From contig NZ_CP049933.1 of NCBI RefSeq assembly GCF_011382985.1, positions 2,666,001 to 2,730,000 on the forward strand: a stretch of 64,000 nt of DNA, read 5' to 3'. The notes beneath the pieces are model-generated. The model was not told where the DNA came from. It saw only the letters and a program-made list of their open reading frames with translations, and did no database searches. Shown here piece after piece: positions 39,285 to 50,384 of this stretch (position 1 is its first letter; each line of letters starts with the position of its first letter). Origin of the DNA: Leucobacter coleopterorum (GTDB lineage Bacteria; Actinomycetota; Actinomycetes; Actinomycetales; Microbacteriaceae). The position numbers and the translations under genes were made by a program.

Positions 39285-39931
39285 CTACTCCAGCGTGCCG
39301 TCGCGCCAGCGCGTGGCACCACCATGCAGATCGTGGGCGAAAGTTGAGTATCGCAGGGCCCTTGTGGTGAGTGTGGTCGCGTGCTCGTCGTTGTCGTTAT
39401 CGCGCGAGTCGGCGAGGTCGGCGGCCCCAGCGACATGATCCTGCAGTAGCTAGCTGCACGTTCAAGGGCGTCACCGAGATCTCCAGTGAAGGCACCCCTC
39501 AAGATCGTGTCGCAGAGTTCGGTGATCGAGGCGGGGGTCGCGGGTTCTGCAACGCCCGCAACGACGGGGTCAATTGTTACCGCGATTACGGCACCTCGAC
39601 GATACAGATCCGCAGTTAGCTCGGGGTCCGTGCCAGCCACGCGACGCAGCAAGTACAGGCGCCAAAGAACCCCCGCGAGTGAGTGTGCTCCCTGACGCGC
39701 CCACAGTTCCGCAATGTCGTTAATACCGTCGCCCGAAGCGAGCTGCACCACCCGCTCCACGATGACCGGATCGGCACCCTTGCGCACGCGATCGAGCAAA
39801 GCCCAGGAGGTCTCCTGTGCGATGCGGTGGGATGCCCCTGGCTCATCAGAACCGATCAGCCAATCAAAGCTATAACTTGGTAGCAGTACGGGGCGCAGGT
39901 GCTCTCTAGTCAATGGTCTCCATTCAAACAT
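39285..39931 (-). CDS. Conserved hypothetical helical protein, frame broken near 39427
   Basis: About 215 residues repaired. It starts MFEWRPLTREHLRPVLLPSY and continues as a helical protein without membrane segments or known motifs (HRIAQETSWALLDRVRKGAD, SLAGVLWRLYLLRRVAGTDP). One base missing in the run at 39425-39428 restores GGAADLADSRDNDNDEHAT, then HDLHGGATRWRDGTLE with a stop at 39285. The open frame to 40132 crosses the terminator of the next gene and is not used. Similar helical proteins occur next to DNA and tRNA genes in Microbacteriaceae, but I cannot name a function. It converges on pstB. Confidence 0.6.
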
Positions 39932-40097
39932 GTATCGTGATTCCGGTGGCCTCAGGAGTATACGCTTCTCTGCTTCAAAAGGAATGTCGGGGAGTCGAAG
40001 TCGCTTTTTCTGTGGTTGACCCCTTGTGTTGGGCAATCTGATACCTGGCTGCAGCGGATGTGCACTACCTACTGATTGAAAGACCCGAACACAAAAG

Positions 40098-40141
40098 TGG
40101 GCCAGAGTGGACACATCATTCGTTGTGTCCACTCTGGCCCA
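40098..40141 (-). terminator. Strong rho-independent terminator of the SLH-protein gene
   Basis: Perfect 18-bp arms (TGGGCCAGAGTGGACACA and its complement) with an 8-nt loop. On the minus strand they are followed by CTTTTG, 53 nt after the stop of the gene at 40194. Confidence 0.9.
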
Positions 40142-40193
40142 GTCCAGGGGCGCACGAGACGATGCCTGCGCGCTTTGTGCTATTCGATTGGAG

Positions 40194-41527
40194 CTACCTC
40201 TGGTAGGTCATTTCGAGTCGGTAGATGAACGCGGCCATCGCCTCACGCGACAGGTCGTCCTTGGGACGGTAGCTGCCATCGGCGTAACCAGTCGACAGCT
40301 TCGATTCCTTCATCCACGCAATCTCCTTGGAGAACTTCTGACCCGTCGCGACATCCGCAAACACAGGCACCTTACGCGGAACCGTGCACGAAGGTGTTGT
40401 GCCTGCTGCGGTGACCTTGAGCGTGTAGTTCGCGGTCGCAACTCCAGCCGTGTTCCTCGCTTCAACCGTAAACGAGAACGAAGCACTCTTGGTCGGCTTA
40501 CCCGTGATCTTTCCCGTCACACCATCAAGAGTGAGCCCGTCAGGCAATTTGCCCGCAGACACCCGATACGTGGCAGCCGGCGAACCAGTGCTCGTGAGCT
40601 GGTGAGTGTCCGCGGCACCGACCTGCCCATTCGCGGGGGCCTTTGAGGTGATCGCGGGCTTAACATCAGGATCCACCGGTGTGGTGCCATCAGTCGTGGT
40701 CAGCACAAACGCCGCAAACAACATACTTACGGTGAGATACCGAGTATTGGCCAGATCGCCATCGCCCGCGCCGCGAAGAACGTCAACGGTGTGTGGTTTC
40801 GTGTCGGAAACTGTTGGGAGCGCCGACGGTATAGCCGGTACCTGCACACCGTCCATGCCGGATACCGCAGAGAAAACACGAATACTAGCAGGACCGTACG
40901 CCCCCACCTGCGCGGTTGGGCTCAGATGAAAGCTCGGCTCGGTCATCGAAGCGAACCCGGCAGGAAGCACCGGAGAATCTTTCCTACTGACTTCAAAAGT
41001 TGATGTCGGTGAGTAGGTGCCAGCGGTGGTAGCGGCCAGCTTCTCTTCCCAAGAACTCGGGTCTGTATAGATGTTGCTGGTTGTACCCGCGCCCGGAGAG
41101 AGCACAAACCTCAAATATGACGCTGTAGCACCGACGATTCCTCCTGTGGTGCCGACGCTGGTGCTGGTCTGCACATTCGGACCAATCGCCGCCGGAGCTT
41201 CTACAACCGATGTGGTGCCAGCGGCCACGGTGTGAGCCGACATTGTGTAGTTGATGGTGATCGGTTGCGGCTCACCTGCACCGCCGTACGCGGACAGGTC
41301 GGGTACAGGATGTGTCTCGTCATACGACGGGCTATACGTGACCGCGATCGTTCCGGCATCAAACTGTGAAGTGTCGACATTCTTTGCTACATACACAACG
41401 TCGACAACCGGTTGCGGCTCCTCAGCAAACACAGCCGTCGCTCCGCCAAATGCGAGCGATGCCCCAAAAGCGATTGCGGTAGCTGAAACTAAGGCAAGGC
41501 GAGAACGTCGCGAAAAACGCTAGTCAA
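40194..41527 (-). CDS. Secreted surface protein with Ig-like and S-layer homology domains; frame broken near 41515
   Basis: About 444 residues repaired. The signal RRSRLALVSATAIAFGASLAFGG, cleaved near AVFA-EEP, has no usual start codon in its own frame. TTG 41527, with TTGGAGA upstream, gives MTSVFSRRS if one base is missing in the T run of the coding strand (41513-41517). The mature protein has about 250 beta-rich residues, then a putative-Ig (He_PIG) domain (GKLPDGLTLDGVTGKITGKP). One SLH-like repeat ends it: VFADVATGQKFSKEIAWMKE, then GYADGSYRPKDDLSREAMAAF. There is no LPXTG; SLH domains bind wall polysaccharides, giving a non-covalent anchor. Confidence 0.75.
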
Positions 41528-41647
41528 GAAGAGTCTCCAATTATGTTAGGTGCAATTTGCTGGTGTTGCATTACTAATGGTAAAGTTCGCCCCTGATCAA
41601 CGCCCAGGATTTAACCGAGCATCTGCCGAGACTGTGGGTTAATGCGT

Positions 41648-41682
41648 CTGGGGCGGCCACCGCCTTACGGCAACCGCCCCAG
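41648..41682 (-). terminator. Hairpin after the giant DUF11 gene
   Basis: Arms CTGGGGCGG/CCGCCCCAG with a 17-nt spacer lie 58 nt after the stop at 41740. A T run (TCGTTTTT) follows on the plus strand, so termination may work better against the opposite direction. Confidence 0.5.
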
Positions 41683-41739
41683 TCGTTTTTCAGTTATCTG
41701 TTTGAGCTACCAGCCAGTCACACGCTGGCCTTTCGGCGG

Positions 41740-44700
41740 TTATGCTTTTGCGCGTCTACGCTGCTGCGCAACCGTCACACCAACACCACCCGCCAGCATC
41801 AGCAGTGCCGCAAGACCGGCCCAGAGACCCGCCGCTTCACCGCCGGTTACTGGAAGCGTCACCCCGGGCAACCCTGGTATCAGCTCATCAACAGGCTTCA
41901 GTACCGTCACATCTTCCGCGTCACAGTCACCATCGTTCACACACGCGACCGGAGTCTTCACCGACGCAACGTTCACGACCTCACGGGTCGCATCCGCGTT
42001 CACAGTGACGGTCACCTTCACCGTCTTCGCTGCTTCCCCGGCGAGCGTGCCCAGCGACCACGTCACCGCATGCTTCGCTTTGTCATACGTGCCGCCATCA
42101 CTCGACGACACATAGGTGACGTTCTTCGGCAACCGGTCAGTCACAACCACGTCTTTTGCATCAACATTGGTTTCGTTGGTGACGGTCACGTCATATGTGA
42201 GCTTCTCGCCAGGCTTCGTGCTCTCCTGGTGATCGGTCTTCACAATTGACAGTTTCGGCAACACGTCACGATCTGTCGACTCACACGCGTCTTCCTGAAT
42301 GCAACCCCCAGGAATATCGACCTTCGCGGTATTGATCACCTCGTCGCCCGGCTTCGCCGATGCTGCAACCTTTACCGTCACCTTCACCACCGTTGCGGCA
42401 CCCGGCGCGAGCTCGCCCAGTTTCCATGTGACGGTCTTGCCATCAGCAGACACCACACCGCCATCGGTCGCAGACACAAACACCCCGTTCTTCGGCAGCG
42501 TGTCGGTGACAACCGCGTCGGTGATGGTCTTCGACTTCGAGTTGTTGCCAACAGTCAGGTCGTACGTGAGTTCTTCCCCAGCCTTCACCTCAGTCTTGTG
42601 ATCATCTTTCAAGATCCACACGTCTGACGGGGTGACATCGATATCAGTCGACTCACACTCGTTCACCTCGGTCGCGGGATCATCAATGCAGACCTCGTTC
42701 GTGGTGATCTTGGCCGTGTTCACAATGTCAGTATCAGGCGCAAGCTTTTCGTTTACCCTCACAGTGACGGTGATCTCGTGCTTTTCACCAGCTTTCAAAG
42801 TGCCAATATTCCACTCAAACTTTGACGAGTCCGTAAGCGATTGGGTTGCTTCTTCCGATGAACGCAAGAAGGTGACATTGCTCGGGATCTTGTCACTGAC
42901 TACCACGTTTGGCGCGTCGTAGTCAGACGTGTTTGACGCTGTGAGTGTGTATTCAAGGGTCTCGCCTGGGCGGACAACGGTCTTGCCGTCATCCTTCACA
43001 ATCGACACTGCGGGTACACGGTCAATATCGATAACCTCGCACTCGTTCACTGCGGTATCTGGATCATCGACACAGAGCTCGTCAGTTGTAACTTTTGCAG
43101 TGTTTGAAACAGCCTCGTTCGGAACGGCCGATGCCGAAACCGTCACGTCTACAGTCACTGTCTGCTCAGCACCCGCAGGCATCGTTCCCAAGTTCCACAC
43201 GACGGTGTTACTTGCCGAGTCGAACACACCACCATCAGTTGCCGATACAAACGTCAGGTTTGCCGGAAGCTGATCCGTCACTTTGACATCAGGCGCGTCT
43301 GTCTTGCCGTTGTTCTTCACGACGAGCGAGTACGTAGAGGCCTCACCTGGAAGCACTACGTCTTTGCCGTCTGTTTTTGTGAAGGCAATCATTGGCACGT
43401 CGTCAATATCAATCGATTCACACTCGTTCTCTGGAGTTCGAGTGTCATCGACGCATCCAGCGGGAGAGTCGATCATTGCCACATTTCGCACGACATCACC
43501 AGGTTTTACCGTGTCAGCGACAGTGACGACAACCTGAAATGTCAACGATTCGCCCGGGTTGATGGTTGGTACGTTCCAGGTGACGATGCCGGTGTTCGGA
43601 TCGTGCTGACCGCCCTGATCTGCCGAAACAAATTGGAGGTTCTCCGGCAACTGATCAGTAACGACCACATCGGTCGCAGCCACACTTCCGGTGTTCGTTG
43701 CTGTCACGTCGTATGTGACAGACTGCCCCGGAGCAACGACCTGCTTGTGGTCGTCTTTAACGACCTTGAGAGATGGCGTGTGGTCGATGTCGATTGATTC
43801 ACACTCGTTCTCGCTCGTTGCAGGATCATCAACACAACCCTGCTCCGTATCCACCACGGCAACGTTCCGGATCTCCTGACCCGGCGCAACATCAGCATCC
43901 ACCATCACCGCGACCCGCACAGTCTTGGAAGCACCCGCATCAAGCGACCCAATGTTCCAAACCACACGACGCAACACAGGATCGTACACACCACCATCAG
44001 ACGCCGACACAAACGCCACGCCCGCAGGCAACACATCAGTAGCCGTAACCCCGGTCACACGATCCGCACCCGTGTTCGTCACCTTCACGTCATACGTGAG
44101 CGCTTCACCGGCACCAACCACGGTCTTACCGTCAGTCTTCTCAATCTTCACCGATGTCGGCGTCAAAGGATGCGTCGTCGTGCACTCAGGCTCCGTACCA
44201 TCAACACAATTCGACGGCACCTCAACACCACCAGGGCCTTCACCCGCACCAATCACCTTATTGAGCAGCGTCGCACCACCAGCAGCGTTGTCATGCACCT
44301 TCACCTGATACGTGAGAGTCACCTTCGCACCTACCGCGAGATCACCGTTCCAGGTCAGCGTGTTCCCCGATACCGTCGGTGCCGCACCCGTAGAAGCAGT
44401 CAACGAACCCGCAACCAGATCAGCATCATCGAACACGTCTGCGAGATCATCCGTGACCTGAACACCCGTCAGCGCCGCATCACCGGTGTTCTCAGCCACC
44501 ACCGAATACGTCACCGTGTCGCCACGCTTCACCGTCGTACCGGTAGCTGGGTCAGCAGACTTCGACACCTTCAGGCCCGGCGTCAACGGATCAACCGGAT
44601 GCGTCGTCGTGCAACCAGGCTCCGTACCATCAACACAGTTCGACGGCACCTCAGGACCACCAGGAACCTCACCCGCACCAACCACATGGTTCAGCAGAGT

Positions 44701-46649
44701 TGCCGCAGCAATCGAATCCGTCTTCACCTTCACCTGGTACGTGAGAGTCACCTTCGCACCCTGAGCAAGATCACCACTCCACAACAGCGTATTCCCCGAC
44801 ACCGACGGTGCCGCACCCGCAGAAGCAGTCAACGAACCCGACACGATATCAGCATCATCGAACACGTCTGAGAGGTCATCAGTGACCTTCACGTTCTCAA
44901 GCGCAGTCTCGCCCGTGTTCTCAGCCACCACCGAATACGTGACCGTGTCACCACGCTTCACCGCGGTACCCGACACCGGGTCAGCAGACTTCGACACCTT
45001 CAACCCAGGAGTCAACGCATCAACCGGGTGCGTCGTCGTACACTCAGGCTCTTCACCCGTCTCACAGTTTGACGGGACCTCTGTGTTGTCGTCTGGGTTC
45101 GTACCCGAACCCACAACCTTATTCAGCAGAGTTGCCGCAGCCGGGAAGCTCGCTTTCACCTTCACGTCGTAACTCAGCGTCACCTTCTGACCCTGGGCAA
45201 GATCACCACTCCACGCCAGCGTGTTGCCCGAAACCGTCGGAGCAGCACCCGTAGAAGCAGTCAACGAACCCGACACGATATCGGCATCATCCAACACGTC
45301 TGCGAGATCATCAGTGACCGTCACATTTGTAAGATCGGTGTCGCCCGTGTTCTCAGCCACCACCGAGTACCTGACCGTGTCGCCACGAGCCACAGTTGTG
45401 CCAGAGGCCGGATCAGCCGACTTCGCTACCGAAAGGCCGGGTATACGCGCGTCGTTCGTAACAACACACTTGACACCGTCAGAAAAAGCAACATTCGTGG
45501 TAACAGAAAGCCCGTCAGGCGAAATCGTCAGCTTGTCGGCAGGAATCGTCACACCGTTATTGGTGCACGCCCAACTCACGTCATAGTTCGCCCACGTCGA
45601 AGAGGATCCCGGATCCATCGTCTGAGTAAACGTGACCGGGTACCCATCAACGTCAGCAACCAACGCCGCCTTATTGGTGCCTGAGGGAGAACCCGCACCC
45701 GTTGATTGAGTTCCGTAATCCCGCACGGCGGAGCTTTGCTTCACAGAAAATGAGTCATTCGCGTTGTACCGGTCGATAACCGTTGCTTGGCTCTCGATAG
45801 ATGCAAACATCACGGCAAATGCAACCGCCTCGTTCGAGGCGGTGTTGCGAACAGTCAGAGCAGCCGAGATTTCGGTCGGGTGTTTCGCATACACCATCGT
45901 TGCACCCGAGTACGCTTCTTGAAAGTCAGTCGTTCCATCACACCGAACGCTGGTGGTTCCGAGGCCTGTTGGAACACAGCCTGGTCCCATCCGTCCGGTT
46001 GAGCTTCCGTGAGGTGCTCCAACGGCACATCGGCAGTCCACGCGAAAGCCTCTTTAGCATCGGTGTGCTCGGCATCGGCCATCACCATTGAAAAGTCATC
46101 ACCGAGAGGCACACCATCAAGCGAGGCCTTAATGTCCGAAAGCCTGTACTTGATGACCTCACCAGACAAACTGGTTCCGGTGAGTTGGGTCGTTAACGCG
46201 GGATAACCCGGGGTATTCAGGTAGAACCCGTTACCGAGAGCCGAATGCTCCCATGTCGGCAAAGGGCTCGACCATTTCAGACGTTTCCCATCCGCACCAG
46301 CTTCCGCACGCAACGTGAAGTCCAAGGTCAAACCATTACCGAGTTCAACGGTGTACGGCGCTCCCTCTGCCGTGTCTATTGCTGCGTTGGTACGAACCGA
46401 CTCCATATCAATCCAGCACAGAGACGAAGCGTACGGTCCACCCTCCCCATAACCACAGCTGGTGATCGTGCTCGGGGCCGCTGATGCTTTCGCGGGGCGA
46501 GCGAGATACCCCGGCGACGAGCGCGATGAGAACGGTCAATACCGCAGTAAATCGCCCGACGCTGAGTGCTGCACCGCGCATAGCTGATCGGGGCGTGAAG
46601 CCTTTAACTTCCTCCGTTTGGATAAGAGTCCAGGTTGCGGAAACTTCAT
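41740..46649 (-). CDS. Giant multi-repeat DUF11 cell-wall adhesin with LPVTG anchor; three frame breaks
   Basis: About 1636 residues repaired. The signal segment (MRGAALSVGRFTAVLTVLIA, then LVAGYLARPAKASA) leads to an N-terminal adhesin-like domain starting STITSCGYGEGG and PYASSLCWIDM. Then come three closely similar DUF11 repeats beginning PGLxVxKSADPxxGT, and six more beginning xxxIxKDDxK/TDGKxV, each with a YxVTxxNTG strand. The end is GVTLPVTGGEAAG, a membrane helix and QQRRRAKA. Breaks lie near 46590-46593 (base missing), 46509-46512 (base extra) and 45963-45966 (base missing). ATG 46649 is preferred for its AAGGA site and basic N terminus; ATG 46665 is the alternative. The repeats form a stalk that projects the N-terminal domain. 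The anchor would be attached by a housekeeping sortase outside this window. The upstream neighbour is the sigma/anti-sigma fusion gene. Confidence 0.82.
44160..45440 (-). repeat. Three tandem ~425-bp DUF11 coding repeats
   Basis: Units start near 45440, 45010 and 44580 on the minus strand. They share long near-identical DNA blocks, for example the codons for GNTL, GDLA and TTHPVD. High nucleotide identity, beyond protein similarity, implies recent duplication or gene conversion and a risk of assembly collapse. Confidence 0.75.
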
Positions 46650-46949
46650 CTAGATATTCCTTCATTCCGTATTTGACTTAGTGAAACGTGCCTTTAGAGA
46701 AGCAATGAGGTCAAGCTCAGGCTTGTAGTTGCTGCTCGTTGAAATAGCTCATCGATACTCGGCGTACTCCTGATAAACATTCATCTGGGGGCACGCTGGC
46801 TTGCCGTAAAGCAGATGCCAGCGCGTTCGGTCAGGACGAGGAAACGACGCACAGTTGATCCCCCATCATTCATAGAACAATGGAAGAGGCAAAAAATTAC
46901 AGGACTTTTGTGTCTTTTTTAAAAATCTTCGTGCGTTCAGTATTCGGGG
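46650..46949. promoter_or_regulatory. Intergenic leader of the giant DUF11 gene
   Basis: 300 nt without a gene between the sigma-fusion gene and the adhesin on the same strand. It holds a small CAAGC/GCTTG hairpin (about 46711-46724) and an A/T-rich stretch near 46905-46930 that could follow the sigma gene as a terminator or act as a promoter. The target promoter of the upstream sigma factor may lie here. Confidence 0.4.
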
Positions 46950-48420
46950 TCAAACTGATTGGATTGTGGCCCGAGGGAGGTCCGCATTCGCGGCAAGATT
47001 GGCCAAGAATTGCAATCGGTATGCCTCAAGTTCAAGCATATTGGCATCGGGCACACACACTGCCTCGTCCACCACCATGGAGCAGCTTGCTGAAGCGTCG
47101 ACGAGCGAGACCCCGCGGGGTGGGGTGACAGTAACTCGATAGCCCGTCGGGTTAATTCCTGGTTCGAAGACAACGCGTAGTTCGAGTTTGACTCGCGCCC
47201 TCCTCGCGCATACGTCTGTGGCTTTTTGACCCACTCCACACTGCGCACTCCCTGAGGAAGCTCAGGCGGCGGATCAGTATCCGGTGGATCAGTATTCGGT
47301 GGATCACTATTCGGTGGGTTCACCGACGGATCTTCCACTGATGGATCGTGCGTTGCACTGGGTGATGAGCTGTCTATTGTTGCCGCGGGGCGCCCAGCAG
47401 GTGCGGCACCCGCATCACGGTTCTTCGCAGCAGCTGTTTCATTCAGGCTGTCATCCTCATTTTTTTGATGCAACACTGAGGAGGGGCTGTCGTCCCCGCT
47501 GATTGGATTAACGCCCTGGAAAGACATCGCAGCGACGACAATTCCTGCAGCTACCGGTAGCCCCAATCGGAGACCGACACTACGTCGTTGCTCATTGGCA
47601 ATCAGGCTTGTTTCGCGCTGGCTGTATGCGTTACTCGCTTGCCCAGCAGACGGGCTCAATGCAGAAAGCCTGACAAACTCTCCCGTTGTCGCCAACCCGA
47701 GGATTGCGCTCACCGGCAAGCGCATCGAGGTCATCCTCTTGAGTCGCTTTTGACACGAGTCGCAGGTCTTGAGATGTTGCTCAATCCGACTGTGCCTCAG
47801 ACGCGGAGATTTACCGCGAGCATGCAGGGCCAAGTATTGGATCTTGACGGTCTCGCATCCTGGTAGGTCTGAGACTGTTTCGATCAGATAGTTTGTTCGC
47901 AGCGCGTCTCGGGCCCGGGACGCGGCAGTTGCGACATTTTGTTCTGAAATGTTGAGCTCTTTGGCGATGTCTGCCAGAGACTTATCTTCCACTTCACTGA
48001 AATAGAGAACCTGTTGCGCCCGCGTAGTGAGAGCTTGATAAGCCTTTACCGCTGCTTCGTTATCTCGTGTACTCGTCAGATCTGAAGTCAAGTCAATGAT
48101 TTGATCCTGTTCCACGAGAACTTGTAGGTCGTCGCTCGGCAACTCCTTACTTTGACGCTTGCTCGCGTTAATCGACTCGTTGCGAATACAGACCCTCATG
48201 TAGGATACGAAGGTCTTCTCGGATGGCCCTCCCCCGACCGAACTCGCTGAAGGATCGAAACAAGTACGTCAGATACAACGTCTTCGGCGAGGCTCTCATC
48301 GCGCAGAAGCGTGTTGGCATACTGCACGAAGCGTCGGTGAGACGATTGAAACAGCGCCAAGAACTGGCCCTCACTGACGGGCGGCCCCCCATATTCTTGA
48401 TGCTTAGCGCCGTCTTCCAT
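46950..48420 (-). CDS. Membrane-tethered ECF-type sigma factor fused to anti-sigma zinc finger and outer Ig-like domain; two frame breaks
   Basis: 490 residues repaired. Sigma region 2 is at about 18-90 (FVQYANTLLRDESLAEDVVS and FVSYMRVCIRNESINASKRQ). Region 4 is at 125-180 (LTTRAQQVLYFSEVEDKSLA, then DIAKELNISEQNVATAASRA). A zinc-finger anti-sigma motif HxxxCxxC follows at 216-223 (EQHLKTCDSC). A membrane helix lies near 283-304 (VGLRLGLPVAAGIVVAAMSF), then a Pro/Asp/Ser linker (356-390). An outer beta domain (390-490) follows, with two Cys (ASASCSMVV, EAVCVP). One base is missing near 48225 and one near 47198-47200. ATG 48420 has GGGGGA upstream. A sigma factor with its own anti-sigma, membrane anchor and outer domain could sense the envelope and be released by proteolysis. 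It lies just upstream of the giant adhesin gene, its likely target. Confidence 0.8.
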
Positions 48421-48917
48421 TACTTTCCCCCAAAATTTACGCCTGTTCCAGGCGTTCCCCTCTTTCAAAGCTTCAGGTCTCATCCGCGATGTTCAGAAAA
48501 GGTGGCATCCCCAAGATGCCGCCCCCGAGCTGCTGCCGCATTGTTTTCATGTCACTCGATTAAAAGTGCCCTGATCTAGCCACACGAAATCACGATGAGC
48601 GCAAGGTCACGCGTCTCTCAGCAACGCGCACCAAAGCTATATATTAGGCACAGAGCCAGGTAAAGGGAAGACATCTCCGCAAAATCGAGGGTGCGAACCG
48701 ACAAACCGAGGGTATTCAAACGCAAAAGTAAGGGTATATAGGTTTCGTGAGTCGTTAAACCCGCAGCAGGCCCCCAGGTTTCACTCGACGGCGATTTACT
48801 TCAATGGCTGACGGCATAACGCGGGCAACGGGCAAGAGTAAGGCCTTTTACGATTTGGGTTGCGGGTTGCGGGGAGGGATTTCTCACTTCTCCGCAACCC
48901 GCAACCCGCAAATTGTT
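48421..48917. promoter_or_regulatory. Intergenic region before the sigma-fusion gene
   Basis: 497 nt without a credible gene. It has a GGCATC/GATGCC hairpin (about 48506-48522), an A/T-rich patch (about 48636-48650), and the terminator hairpin of the lipoprotein gene at its right end. The promoter of the sigma-fusion gene should be here. Confidence 0.45.
48857..48907 (-). terminator. 16-bp inverted repeat after the lipoprotein gene
   Basis: Arms GGGTTGCGGGTTGCGG and its complement with a 19-nt loop lie 10 nt after the stop at 48918. Each arm holds a repeated GGGTTGCGG unit. There is no long U tract, but the stem is very stable. Confidence 0.75.
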
Positions 48918-49676
48918 TTACGGTTTGAACGTAATCTGTTCGGTCAGGTCAAAGAGGGGATTATCGTGATCCAAGTTACCTTCCGAGTCTTTGCCAACCA
49001 ACTTCATTTCGATGTTGTAGGGACCATCCCACAGGGGCCAGACGGAAGATTGGGCGAACGACTCCTTGGGGGCGATAATCCCCATCTCGGCGTCAGCACC
49101 AAAGTCAATTTCTGACCGATGCAGACCGAGACCTTCGAACCAATCAGTCGATTCTTCTAGATAGGGGATGCTACTGAATGGCCAGTCTGGGTGTGTTCCG
49201 CTGATCTGGAGTGATATCGTACCGATATCAAGGGTTTCTGTAGTGTTATTTGTCAGGACGAAGTTGACCGCCATCCGCGGCGTTCCGGCTGGGAGCAAGA
49301 GCACTCCAGTGTCGGGGTCTTTGTAGCGTTCATCAGCATCAGTCACCCCAGTCGCAGTGCGGAAAACCGTTATGGTGAATTTTTCGGTCTCAATAGTTTT
49401 CACCACTTCACCGTCCGCGACAATGGGATACGCAAAGGCCGCATTAGTAAACTCACCGGAGTTTGACTTAGGAGTCTCCGGTTCAACTTTTTTGGTTTTA
49501 GTCGGCGTTGGAGCCTCGGTCTTGGATGTGGTTGTTTCTTTTGATTTGTCGGGAGCGGTACAGGCCGTGAGTCCGATAAGCGATCCGGCAACAGCAACCG
49601 TGATGAGCTTTCGCATCAGCGAAGGCTGCCTACCTCGTCCTGTGGTTGCCGAATACGATTTGTTACTGCTCGCCAT
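48918..49676 (-). CDS. Secreted lipoprotein of unknown function
   Basis: 252 residues. A lipoprotein signal (LMRKLITVAVAGSLIGLTAC) has lipobox LTAC. A Thr/Lys/Glu/Pro-rich spacer follows (KETTTSKTEAPTPTKTKKVE). The beta-rich domain (KFTITVFRTATGVTD, RMAVNFVLTNNTTETLDIGT) resembles a DUF4352-like Ig fold. ATG 49676 has AAGGA 11 nt before it. ATG 49616 (MRKL) would give a normal-length signal but lacks a ribosome site, so the N terminus is uncertain. It stands alone, with its own terminator. No ligand can be named. Confidence 0.75.
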   Translation of the reverse strand: MASSNKSYSATTGRGRQPSLMRKLITVAVAGSLIGLTACTAPDKSKETTTSKTEAPTPTKTKKVEPETPKSNSGEFTNAAFAYPIVADGEVVKTIETEKFTITVFRTATGVTDADERYKDPDTGVLLLPAGTPRMAVNFVLTNNTTETLDIGTISLQISGTHPDWPFSSIPYLEESTDWFEGLGLHRSEIDFGADAEMGIIAPKESFAQSSVWPLWDGPYNIEMKLVGKDSEGNLDHDNPLFDLTEQITFKP

Positions 49677-50384
49677 GGTTTTCTTCTTCCTTCAAATATT
49701 CAATAGGCATACAGAAATTTCCTGCATCGAATAGAAGGACGCGACTGGCGTGCCTTTCGTTACGAATTTTTGGCACTAGTTTTGGGGCTCATCGCATTTG
49801 AGAGTGTAGAAGCATTCGCGCGGCGTAGTTCGTGTGGTCGGTGAGTGCACAGGTCGCCGACGAGTGCCCAGGATCCTGACCTGTGATTAAGAGGGCCGCT
49901 CGTCAGCTTCATAGGCACTCGTGTCTTGGGAAGTTCTGTGCGGCCAATCAGCACTCCATGGCCGTCTCTGCAGGCCACAACTGCAAAGTCGACGGGCAAG
50001 ATGCAAACTCGATATATGGATGCCGCTCTCGCGCAGCTCGAGTGCACCCGATACCGACGAGAGCACCCGATAATCACACGTCGGAAGCTAAGGACCTCGT
50101 CGGTATCGGGTGCACTCGCCAACCTCACGAACGATATCGAAAGGCCACTCTTCAAGAATGACGGGTTCGGACCACGTCTACACCCTCAAATACGAGGAGC
50201 CAGTTTTGGGAGCAAGGCAACGGACAAGAACTCTGGACCGTGCACTGGAGCGGAGATGCACCTGGGCCGGCCCAGTTGTGAGGTCCGCTCAGTGTGTGGG
50301 TCGAGTTCTTTTCGCTGAGAGGGGATTTGGAGGGGATTTCTGAAATCTCACCAGAACGGGAAGTTTGCATTCCCTTACAAACAT
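49677..50384. other. Gene-poor region between lipoprotein gene and tRNA-Lys
   Basis: 708 nt. The open frames (for example 49760-50155 on the minus strand) show no recognisable family, no ribosome site and odd composition. The striking element is the inverted repeat at 50039-50118. A related GAGTGCAC...CGACGAG-like stretch recurs near 49834-49860, so the region may be the worn remnant of a repeat-bearing element beside a tRNA gene. Confidence 0.4.
50039..50118. repeat. Perfect 22-bp inverted repeat with 36-nt spacer
   Basis: The left arm is 50039-50060 and the right arm 50097-50118. The arm contains GTGCACCCGATACCGACG and its exact complement. A shorter partial copy (GAGCACCCGATAATCACAC) lies in the spacer. 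It is too far from any gene end to be an obvious terminator. Confidence 0.75.

Noticed and set aside
49760-50155. 131-residue minus-strand open frame
   Set aside because: No ribosome site, no recognised family, spans the inverted repeat, and composition is unlike the neighbours.
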